A DNA stretch of 64,000 nucleotides from Auriscalpium vulgare (lineage: Eukaryota > Basidiomycota > Agaricomycetes > Russulales > Auriscalpiaceae): contig JAHBBC010000011.1 in the NCBI GenBank assembly GCA_019915015.1, positions 868,001-932,000 on the forward strand, read 5' to 3'. A program made the translations under genes and the position numbers. Positions 44,267-54,030 of the stretch are shown in pieces. Numbering within the stretch: position 1 is the stretch's first letter; every line of letters begins with the position of its first letter. Under the pieces are notes generated by a model. It was not told the DNA's origin and did not search any database. It worked only from the letters and a program-made list of their open reading frames with translations.

Positions 44267-45928
44267 TCACCTCCAAACCCTCTGTCTGATTCGCGTCGTC
44301 ACGCTCATTATACTGTTGGTGCTCTTCATCTCCGACCTCCCAGGGGACGAAGCTCTCGATGACACAGACACTGGAGGTCGCGATGACGCGGCCCTGAATG
44401 GTCTGGGGGAGCGTATCATAGGCCCTGGGTCCATGGGAAGCACCACCTGCTCGGGAGTCGGTGGGCGGCGGCTGGGTTGGGACTCCCACATGCGCTGGAA
44501 GATGCGCCGCAGAGGAGACCTCGCAGGTGGCCGCTCCGGATGCCCTTTCCTCTCCAATTTCCCGCGCTTTTTGGATCCTTGCCTCTTCATCGCCTTGCCA
44601 TCAAGCGTCGTGTCTTTATCACGAGCCTGGCCCGCCGCGGCAAGCTTGTCCGACCTCTTCTTACTCGCCGGTGGTGGCCGGCCCGAGGAAGCCGGCCTCT
44701 CCCTCCCTTCAAGCTGCTCCTTCTGCTCCTTCCGCCCTCTCTTCTTTCCACCATCACCATCCTGTATACCGGCATCCTCAAACTCTACGCCGGCTGTATC
44801 CTCAGGTATTGAAGACAATTGACGCTGCGCCACAAGTCCGAGCGCTGCCTCCTGATCGCGCAGAATCCTCTCGCGTCGCTCCAGGTTGCGGTCGGCAGCA
44901 GCAGCTTGGTCCCGCATCTCCTTCACTTCCGCATTTGCCTTCGCCAATATGGAATTAACCGAAGCTTGCTTGCGCACCACCGCCTCCTCTTGGGAAGCGA
45001 CCTTGTTCCGCCTCGCGGCATAGTCCTGCTCCGCGATGACAAAATCACGTTCCCGCGCACGGATGGCGGCCCTTTCATCCTCCAGCTTCTTCTGCTCCTT
45101 GACGAGCGCCGCATTCGCTTCTTTGAACAGCCTCTCTCTCCTCGACAAATCACGCGACTCTTTTTCTACTTTGGCCTCCCGGCGGTCAAGCTCTGCCTGA
45201 CGATCGTGGAAGGCTACATCACTCGTTGTGCGTGAATAGCCTGATTCCCCTGTCGATGGGTTTGGGGACGTTGGAACGCTGAGATGCGATTGAGGAGAAC
45301 TGGAGCTTCTGTGGCTTCGTGGGCTGGCGCGGCTCGAGAATGAAGACGGTGATGGAGGGCCCGACCTGTCTCTTATAGATGTCTCCCGTAGCCATCCGGG
45401 CTCATCATGGTCCATAGCGCGAGCCCAAGTCGCTGTTGGCGAGAACAACATCGAATCCGTACCATGTGCCTCGGACGCGACACCGTAATCGGCATTGTCC
45501 CAGAAGAGTTCAGGAAGTGCGTCGGTGGGACGAGGGAATCGAGAAAGCACATCCCTGTCAGAGAGTCTGGGGCTGCCTTGTCCTGACGCGGCTGTCGATA
45601 TGCGCAGACCTCCAATGTTGTCAAGGCTAACCAATGGCTTATTTGGACTCCAAGCGTAGGAGGCCATATTGGACTCGTGGGCCGGGAAACCTGGCGCAGA
45701 CAGGGGCACAGCTGCGCTCGAACAACCCTGTTCTGGGAGTCGTGGCGTTCCCGGAGACAGACTGCTTGCAAGAGACGACGGACTCGAGCGGGACGCGAAT
45801 GAAGGCCGAGGCGGAACGTCCACTGGGGGGCAAGGGGTCCGGCGGGCCCTCAAGCTTGGACTGTTCGGAGCCGTGGGGGACGTGAACGTGAAATGCGGAA
45901 GATTGGCATCAGCGCGAGTTTGTGCCAT
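44267..45928 (-). CDS. Coiled-coil family protein A, 553 aa
   Basis: One uninterrupted frame. The N-terminal half is Ser/Pro-rich and probably disordered, with TSPTAPNSPSLRARR and LSPGTPRLPEQG. The middle has SMLFSPTA and PPSPSSFSSRASPRS, then a charged coiled coil (about residues 255-385: RQAELDRREAKVEKESRD, LERRERILRDQEAALG). The motif QLSSIPED follows, then a basic tail ending in EMKSTNSIMSV. All these blocks recur in the same order in protein B (47029-49129), so A and B are paralogues. No enzymatic or membrane motif. The start at 45928 is the first true ATG; B has an additional upstream exon, so A may too. Function unknown; a scaffold is a guess. Confidence 0.8.
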   Translation of the reverse strand: MAQTRADANLPHFTFTSPTAPNSPSLRARRTPCPPVDVPPRPSFASRSSPSSLASSLSPGTPRLPEQGCSSAAVPLSAPGFPAHESNMASYAWSPNKPLVSLDNIGGLRISTAASGQGSPRLSDRDVLSRFPRPTDALPELFWDNADYGVASEAHGTDSMLFSPTATWARAMDHDEPGWLRETSIRDRSGPPSPSSFSSRASPRSHRSSSSPQSHLSVPTSPNPSTGESGYSRTTSDVAFHDRQAELDRREAKVEKESRDLSRRERLFKEANAALVKEQKKLEDERAAIRARERDFVIAEQDYAARRNKVASQEEAVVRKQASVNSILAKANAEVKEMRDQAAAADRNLERRERILRDQEAALGLVAQRQLSSIPEDTAGVEFEDAGIQDGDGGKKRGRKEQKEQLEGRERPASSGRPPPASKKRSDKLAAAGQARDKDTTLDGKAMKRQGSKKRGKLERKGHPERPPARSPLRRIFQRMWESQPSRRPPTPEQVVLPMDPGPMIRSPRPFRAASSRPPVSVSSRASSPGRSEMKSTNSIMSVTTRIRQRVWR

Positions 45929-47028
45929 ATGGCGGCCTGGAATCAACCTGGGATTGACGGGGATTGGGTGCGTCGCGATGTTATGGGCTATCTCCGTGGT
46001 CTAATAGCGTATTTATGCTGCCGCGCTAACGCAGCAGTGACTCATGTCGCCGGCTCCTGCTCCAATCCCTACAGCACAGCTACGCGCCCTATTAATTGAT
46101 GGACACACCGGGAACTGGATTGTTGTAGGCTCTTGTGGATCCCGTGTAATCTCTTGCTTCCAAAGTGAGCGACCGACGTGATCGATTTGTCCGGAGGGAG
46201 CTGAAGATTACAATCCTAGTATCCCGATTTGAGATGCTGGCGCGCCCGAATGGCAGAGCCCCCTGTGAATTCAAGCTGGCGGACTCAAGGACACAGCAAA
46301 TATCCCTTCCAGTGCGGTCCAGGTCTACTTCGTACCACGCAAAGTCAAGTTCTTATAAGGTCTAGCGTCGAACTCTATGTTGGCATCGCCTCTGCCGGTG
46401 CGCAACGTCACCGGCCCTCTTCGGCGGCCTGAGTCGACGTCCTTGTTCTCTACTTGCATACAGGAACCATCCCGTCACGCCAGGGGCTCCTCTATAGGAA
46501 ATCACGACATGCCACAACATAGCCATGTGTGTCTATCATGTTCGAACCAGTCCCGCCGGCGTGCGCCTGCCCCTAGACCGCACGCTAATAAGGAGGGCCG
46601 ACGGGAACAAACTGCTGTGCAGCACTGGTGTCAGTGTGGGAAATTGCGCCCCTGCAACCAAACAACACCTTCGCAGCTTTCGATTGAAAGTCACAGATGC
46701 CGAGCACAAGGCCATGCACCTGGTATAAATTCGCAAGAAAAAGTCGGCATACCCAGACTTACACGGGGTTTTCCGAAGATAATGCGTTGTTAGATGATTG
46801 TGTTTCGTGGTTCGAGGCGCTGAATGGGCCTTAGGTATTGAGAAGACGTGGCCAATGCGTAGATACGAAGGTGCGTGTTACGACCAGAACACTAGGAGGA
46901 TGCTGCTAATTATCATAGTATGAAATAAGACTATGCGATTGCGTACGATGCAGTTGTCCGCTGCCGGCGATGTTTGTGGACATTAAGGCGGTCAGCTGGA
47001 TGTAACCAGAATGTAAGAAAATGCGTCG
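45929..47028. other. Spacer between coiled-coil genes A and B
   Basis: 1.1 kb without a supported gene. Frames at 46377-46793 (plus) have no similarity and no coding bias. It includes the promoter of gene A on the left and the 3' flank of gene B on the right. Confidence 0.4.
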
Positions 47029-49129
47029 TCAGGGTTTGATACGGCTCCTCTGATTCACTACTACGCTCATAATGCTGTTGGTGCTCTTGATGTCCGAAAG
47101 CACTGGGGACATATATCCTGTCGACACGGATCTCTCCACCTGACCGAATGGCGGTAGCGGTATCGGTATCGGTGTCGGCATAGGGTCTGTGTTGGTCGTC
47201 ACTTGGTCAGGAATTGGAGCGCACGCGCGCAGCTGCCCAACACTGAGCATGCGGAAAAGGCGCTTTAGCGGGGAAAGCGACACCCTGCGCATTCTCGATG
47301 CCACCCTGCTCCCGCCCCGGCTGTCCAGTGCCGATCTTCCCAGCATCTGATTTGCCACAGCAAAAGCCCGCCGCGATCGCCTGTCCACCGTCTTGCGGCT
47401 CGCCGATGAACGTGTAGACGACACACGCTCCACCTTTGCCTCAGTGTGCCCCATCTCAGGCTTCTCTCCCATCCCCATTCCCCGCTCCTGCTCTCTGCTT
47501 TCAGTATTTGTGACGGCATCCTCAGGGATGGACGACAGCTGCGGCCGCTGCGGTCCAAGCTGCTGCGGCCCAAGTTTCTTGAGTGCCGCCTCCTTCTCGT
47601 TCAGGGCCTTCTCCCGTTGGATGAGTGCCTGCTCGGCGGAGGCGGCCCGAGCCAGCCGCTCCCTCGCACGTGCAAGGGCCGTATTTGCAGCGTCCTCCTT
47701 GTGCCTCACGCCCTCCATCCTGGCCGTCGCGTCGTTCCACGCGGACGACAGTCCCTCCTGCCTGGCCCGCAAGTCCTGTTCGCAAGCGTACAAGGCGGCC
47801 TCCCTCTCCACCACGCGCGCCTCCCTCTCCTCCACACGCTTTTCCTGCTCGGCGAGCGTCGACTCTTTCGTCTTCAAGAACAACCCCCTTGCCACTAGTT
47901 GCGCCTCTCGCTCTGCATCTGTCGGCTGGCGCACGAGGTGTGCGTTTCCCACCTGCGACACCTGCGACCTCTGGGACGCACGTCGACCCAAGCCGGACTG
48001 GACCGGACTGGGAAGGGGCGGCGTGATAGGGACGCTCCTCTGGCTGCGCACGCTAGTGCGACTTGAGGGGGAAGGGGGCAGCGACCACTCTCGCATGGAC
48101 GCCCGTCGCTCAGGCAGATGGTCTTCTCTCGCCGTGCGGTTCTGCATTCCTGCTGGCGAAAAAAGCATGGATTCTTGCTGTCCCTCGGTGTCATCCTCCG
48201 CGTCCAACCAAGAAGAGCTTTCCGACGCTTCGTCGTCGCCGGAATCGATGTCTTCGTCACCGTATACGTCGCGGAGATCATCCGTGGGATGAGGAATTCC
48301 ATGGAACGGTCTACGATGGGGGCTCGCCGCGATGCCGGTGCTGTCGATGACAATCGGTGGACGTATCCTAGCCACGGCTTGTTTGATCTCGGCCAGAGTG
48401 ACGGACTCCGAGTCCGGAGTCGAGGCGATAGCGTCGACAGTAAGACGGAAGGCTTCGTTATACCAGAGGCGATTTAACTCGACCTTGGCGTTGGTCGTGG
48501 CTCGGCGCTTCGTCTCCTCGTATTCTTGGTGCCGCCTTTGCCGATGATGCGGATCCGTCTCGCGCTTGCATGCGTCGCGTGCTGCGCTTACCTCGGGCTC
48601 CAAACTACCCTCCACACGGCGAATGGTCTCGTCAAGCCATCCTTGGTCTGGATGAACGATCGGCGTCCCGGGAAGACTGTACGTCCAAGACGATGGGCTG
48701 GAATGAGATGAGGATGAGGAGAGGGGACTAGAGGGAACGTCCAGTGGAGACAGGCGGCTGCTCGAAGCCCTCGCTGGGCTATTCGGGACCGTCGGGGGTG
48801 TCACCTTGATGTGAGGGCCGAAGCGGGGACTGTGCCTGGAGGCAAGGAACACACGAGCCTGGAATGAGATCGACGGTGAATGCCATTGGTGGCTCGATGC
48901 TTACCTGTCGCTCTGACTGGCGCTTCCGTAGGATGATCGCGATGTGCTCGGGGAACAGGAAGCAGAGGTGCCGCGTGTGGAATGCGCCGTCACGGGGACT
49001 CGGATACTGAGGGGTGAAGACAGGGAGATCGAGGACATGGTACGTCGTAGTGTCAGCTCGTACACCATCGCTGGTGATATTTATACGAATGGCGTCGCCA
49101 GGATCGTCCTGGACAATGCTGTGCCGCAT
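47029..49129 (-). CDS. Coiled-coil family protein B, 684 aa
   Basis: Two exons, 48905-49129 and 47029-48858; 2055 nt. The large exon alone has no ATG before the conserved blocks; splicing at 48859-48904 (GTAAGC...CATTCCAG) supplies one. After the first exon (75 aa with VLDLPVFTPQYPSPRDGAF), the protein shows TPPTVPNSPARASS, SLPGTPIVHPDQGW and a helical module WLDETIRRVEGSLEPEVSAAR similar to one in protein C. Then come SMLFSPAG, PPSPSSRTSVRSQRS, a coiled coil (about residues 395-525: EQEKRVEEREARVVEREAAL), QLSSIPED and the ending DIKSTNSIMSV. Paralogue of A. No known domain recognised. Confidence 0.82.
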
Positions 49130-50091
49130 TTCCGTGCAGCTGGCCTAGCGCACATGCGGTGGACGCGATGTTGGTCCATTGTTGGTCCAACTATTCGAAA
49201 ACGTGGTTCTGGCCGAACTCATCATATATATTCCCTAATTTGGTTGCCTAGTCCCCGTTCCTTGCAGATTATCGCAGAGCGGAGGCTAAAATCCTGTGCG
49301 CGATGCTTCTGAAAACGAGGACACAGAGGTCTGCGATGTCGCACTTTGACAGGCCACAGCCGACGACATGCTCATGTGAGCATCAACGCATTAGCAACGA
49401 CACAGGAATCCGCAGCATCGGACTTCTTGAGGGCAGCGCTGTCCAGAACAGTGCTTGCCTTTCATTGCGATGCAAGCGCTTCACATCTCTAAGTCATGAC
49501 TCTCTGTCGGTTTCTCTGTTCAAGCCTGCCGATTTGAAGGCAATCGGATGGTCGACCAGTCATGCCCGACTAAACTGTCATGCGCATGCGCCGTGCACGG
49601 TATGGCACAGGCTCGTATCCCCCCTTCCATTGGACCGACGTGTCTGGTGCTTGGTGGTACCGTCCAGTAGTGACGACGGCTTCGTTACCGCCGATAATGC
49701 GAACCGCGTTGCGGCGGATCGATGGTAGGCTTGCACAGGTCGCACGTCATTAGTGCCGGGAGCGAAGTGAGCGTTCCGCACCGCCATCTCGACCTCATTC
49801 GGGTAACCTCAGCCCGCCCACCACAAGTCCGCGTCTGCCATGGAAGTCTGGTCGGAATCATTTCATCGATAAGCGGAAAGTTGCCGGAGCGACTCACATG
49901 TTTCAAACAGGAGCGCTGGAGGACTGGCTGGCAAGCGGCGACGGCTCAGACGGCAAGGCAGACGAGGCAGGGCGAGTTGGGGCTGCGAGGCGGCGCGCCA
50001 CATGTGCATGCATGTCGTCGAGTTCAGTCATCATTCCAAATTCGCGGCAGCGCTGGCTCGTCTCACGCCACAACCACCACCATGCCCCCAC
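49130..50091. other. Intergenic, no gene recognised
   Basis: About 960 bp between divergent genes. Frames on both strands are short and mutually overlapping. Left edge is the probable promoter of coiled-coil gene B. Confidence 0.45.
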
Positions 50092-50900
50092 CCGCCCGCG
50101 TGCCCTACGCGCCTTTCATGCGTTTCCGCTAGTCTTCATCCTGGTCGTCCTATTCTGTATTCTCGCTGCCTCATGCCAGTCCAATGATCACAGCTCTTCT
50201 CGCCTTTCGCCCTTCACTGTGAGGTCCGCATCAGAACAAGTCAATGGGGAGCGTCGTTCTCGATTCGTGGCAGTCGGAGACCTCCACGGACGCTTTGGAC
50301 AAGCGCAGAAGGTGCTTGGGATAGCGGGCGCGACCGACTCTACCGGGGCATGGTTGGGCAACCTAGATGTATTGGTGCAGACTGGGGACATCCTCGACCG
50401 GTGAGTACGCTGGTGTCCTCTTTGCAACAGTGCACGGCGAGTCAGAGGAGACGATACCATCAAACTCTTCGCGTGGATGGAGGAGCTGCGTGCGCAGGCT
50501 GAGAGGGCCGGCGGACGTGTCTTGTCCCTCCTGGGCGATCACGGATGTATCAATGCGGGTGAGACCCAGTGCCATTGAACCTAGTCCATCATGATGCCAA
50601 CCTTTTCCCTTCCGCAGGTAAGGCTACATTAGTCTACGCATATATGCGCCCGGTCACTGCGCTCGTGAAGATACGTCCTGCCGATATCTCACGCGTTCGG
50701 CGGCGGTTGCACCTTCCTCGGATGGGCAGGCGCAGAGCCGTCTACGAGGACCACGAGGATGTGCTGGTGGCGAAGTTGTTGGCGACTTCTAAACAAAGCC
50801 TTTGTTTCCCACGGCGAGTCTCGTCTTATCATGATATGTTGTTAAGTAATGTAACCCTTAGCAATTGCATATGTTATTACTCGAAAAGCACCGCTGCGCG
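50092..50900 (+). pseudogene. Decayed Shewanella-like (SLP-type) metallophosphatase
   Basis: Recognisable pieces of a calcineurin-like phosphatase: a Pro-rich start (MPPPARVPYAPFMRF), a membrane anchor in a different frame (PLVFILVVLFCILAAS), then RFVAVGDLHGRFGQAQKVLG and LDVLVQTGDILDR. After an intron (50402-50444) comes GDDTIKLFAWMEELRAQA and GGRVLSLLGDHG. The invariant GNHE is GDHG, so Asn and Glu metal/phosphate ligands are lost. The start and the anchor lie in different frames, and downstream similarity (ADIS, GWAGAE, AFVSHG) jumps frames again. Motifs are read directly; decay is inferred. The pieces resemble fungal SLP phosphatases; the right limit is approximate. Confidence 0.55.
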
Positions 50901-51588
50901 CGGCAACTACTCGGACGGCACGTACGTGTCTACGCCCGGTGCGCCCGTTGGAACGGTGCGCATCAGACGCGTGCGACGCGAAGGGGTTGCAGAGCCCGGA
51001 AGAAACCGCCGTGCAGATAATTGCCTGAGCAAGAAAGTTAGACGAGTCGGTGGGGCAGAACGCGGTCCATTTCTTGCCATCACAACCTCTCTCAACGGCT
51101 TCAAGCTTCGAATTCATTGATATTCAATGGCGGATCGAGCAATATTTTCCACTCAACGGATACTTTTAATTGCTAATATGTGGCAGTGTTTTCATTTCAT
51201 CCAGAAGCACGCGACAGACTATGTATAGCCGCCCATCCTCGTCGAATGCTCTCGAATGACTTCAATACAGTAACTCCGACCGAACTCGGAACCTCGTTCT
51301 CCGGTTCATGAATACCCGGCCCTGTATTGAAGGCAACGTCGCTTATTGATCACGAACGAGCTTTAAATCTGGACTAGTAGACAACGCGATCTTGATATTT
51401 CGACTGCCGGTCAATCGCGGAATTGATGATTGCGAATATTGCTGATATCAGGTATACGCGTCGTCGTAAGGGCTTGCGCGTACACCTCCTGGTGGGGTGG
51501 TGAAACGTATAAAGAGGATGGTACATCGACGATAGAGGCATCATATTCTCTATTCCACATTCCTCTACAGTCTTCTACAAACAAGAAT
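50901..51588. other. Remains downstream of the phosphatase pseudogene and SDR promoter
   Basis: AT-richer, no supported gene. A plus-strand frame to 51120 continues from the phosphatase region but shows no similarity. Confidence 0.4.
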
Positions 51589-52887
51589 ATGTCTACTGGA
51601 ATTGTCCTCGTATGTCCTTGCGCTACCAACTGCAGGCGTGGTGCTGATGATGCGTTGGTGATTGCAGGTTACAGGAGCGTCTGGCTTCGTTGGCGCCAAT
51701 GTCCTTCAGGCCGTCCTCGAGGCTGGCTACCCTGCTCGAGCGTAAGATACTGTCGGGGCTTACGCAGGGTGAAGATATAACCATACGTTTTCAGGCTTGT
51801 GCGCCCTACCCGTACCGCCACCCTGAAGACCGCCTACGGCCACTACGGCGACAAGTTCGAGGTCGCGGAGATCGACGATCTTGCCACCTCTGACCTGAGT
51901 GCAGCGTTCAAGGGTAGGCTCAATTCCCCGCCCGATATGTTATGCCTCCCTGCTTATAGCCTCCTCGACTACGATAGGTGTTTGGGCTGTCTTGCATGTC
52001 GGCTCGCCGCTTCCCGACGCAGTCACCGCCGAAGTCAGCGTTACCTCTGCCATCGACGGCACCAAGCGTGTCATAGACGCCGCGCACGCGGCCGGAGTCA
52101 AGAAAATCGTCTTTACTAGCACATTCGCTACCCTGTTCGACCCCGCGCTCACCTGGAAGGAGGCCACATACACCGAGAAGGGTAAGAGCGTTCGACGATC
52201 CGCGCTTTCATATATGCCTAAACCTGACCTGCGCATCTAGACTGGTTCAATCCCTCCCGCGAGGATGCCCTGAAGGAGGGCCTCGACCCGTGGACTGTTT
52301 ATGTCATTGGCAAGACCCTTGCTGAGAAGTCAGTCTGGAAGTTCGCCGACGAGCACAAGGATTACGACGTGACGACAAGTGCGTATGCGCAATTGCGCAT
52401 GTAGCGATCGAGCTGACAGCTTTGCCTAGTCAATGCAGGGTTCGTATTGGGCGGCTACGCCAAGGGCCAGACCATCGGCAGTCTCGCCTCGGGTTCCAAC
52501 AGGATGGTCTACGGCCTCATCGCCGGCGGCCCTCTGTTCGACCACGGTCCCTTCCTCCCCATCTTCGTCAACACCCGCGACCTCAGCGCTTTGCATGTCC
52601 GTGCGCTGCAAGTCGGCGATGTCGGCGAGCCCAAGCGTATCCTGGCGCAGGGCGGCCCGTTCATCATCCGGGAGGCGGCTGAGTACCTGCACAAGGCGCA
52701 CCCGGAGATCGAGCCGCGGATCGCCCCGCTTGACGACAGCAACACTGGCAAGGTTGGCGCGTACGCGAAGCTGGTGGGCACCAACGCGAAGGAGCTGCTT
52801 GGATTCGATAAGTTCATCGGCGTCGGGCAGACAATAGACGAGACTGTCGCGGCGCTGCTGGAGAAGGAGCAGGCCGCGTCGAAGTAG
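51589..52887 (+). CDS. Extended short-chain dehydrogenase/reductase (GRE2 / dihydroflavonol-reductase-like), 337 aa
   Basis: Six exons: 51589-51609, 51668-51741, 51795-51913, 51978-52181, 52241-52378 and 52430-52887; 1014 nt. Rossmann nucleotide-binding loop VTGASGFVGANV (residues 8-19); an Arg (LVRPT) after strand 2 suggests NADPH. KKIVFTSTFA carries the catalytic Ser/Thr and Tyr160-Lys164 (YVIGK) forms the YxxxK pair. The C-terminal substrate domain includes INAGFVLGGY and NTRDLSALHV. Known reactions of the family: NADPH-dependent reduction of ketones and aldehydes such as methylglyoxal or flavonol-like substrates; the exact substrate is unknown. No signal peptide, so cytosolic. Confidence 0.93.
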
Positions 52888-54030
52888 ATACAGGTCGACG
52901 TCACTGTGCCTTTAATGTAATTTCTTTCACTGCGCTGCGTTAGACACCGGGAGCTGCGGGCCATCTTACATCTTCTCCCATGTGTTTGGAGGTAATCTTG
53001 AAAATTGCACTGGGCTCATACAAGTTGACTGGACGCCCTCGTTGGCATGAGCACGACATCATTAGTAAGAACCCGAGAAAACATGTCGTGTTGGTCCAGA
53101 GCACTCCCGTAACTTATGGCTCGAGCGGCACGGGGTTATTGGCCTGAGCAGAGATAATCAGCGACTGACGTAGAGCAACTCTGTGTAAGATATCGCACCT
53201 TTAATAGCATGATCGAACGCGGCAACAATGTCACTGGCTACAAGGCGGAGTGTAACAGTAGTCGTGCCACCGTCGCAGAACGGGGACTCGGAGCCTCCGA
53301 AATGTGCCACATCGCCGTTGTTTGTTCAAGGTTCACAGCTCATAACTGCCAGCAGTGTGAGTAAGGTGACGAAGCCTTTGTGATCGCCGCGCTCACCGAG
53401 TCCATTTCAAAGTCTGTCCACAAAACTGTAGTTGCAGATAGCCGACGACGCGGGCATCCATGGCTTCTGTTAGCATCCGTATTCTGGGCATCCTGGGCAT
53501 CGTCAGCCAGTTGATCGTTGGCGTGGTATTGCGCAATAAGTATCAAGTTATAAGTATGCGCTGTAAATCGTCGCAGGAGCAGACCGAAGTTCACCGAGAG
53601 GAGGGAGTCATAGTCAAGAGCAATCGATCATGATCACAGCCATGATGTAATCTTAGATAGTACTTGATCTATTGAGGTGGGTAAGGCGAATTGGGACAGA
53701 AAGCAGACGATGGGAGAGACCGAGGGCGTCGAGAGCCAGGCTGTGGGCCGCAGCCCGAACGATACCCATTTGGTCGAGACTACAAGATCCAATCGCAGGC
53801 AACCATGGCGGTGCACTGAAGAGATGAAGCCGTGCTGGCCTAGGTTCGGAACTGTGGCAGTGGTGATACAACTTGAAGCTGAGCGCGCGCGACTCGGAGG
53901 ACTCGGTGGCTTGGCGTGCACAGACTCCGTGAGCGCGCGCACCGACTCGGCCCTTCGACCTTCTTCCCAACTCCTCCTTCCAGCGCCCCGGGGGTTTGCT
54001 GACGTCGGCGTAGAGGCGCGTTAGCGGACG
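52888..54030. other. Intergenic, no gene recognised
   Basis: 1.14 kb between two plus-strand genes. The minus-strand frames at 53340-53594 and 53653-54051 have no similarity or splice support. The right end is the promoter of the PhoD-like gene. Confidence 0.4.

Noticed and set aside
46530..46560. Sequence GGTTCGAACAT (minus strand) resembling a tRNA B box
   Set aside because: The final positions do not match the B-box consensus, and no acceptor stem or A box is found at the right distance.
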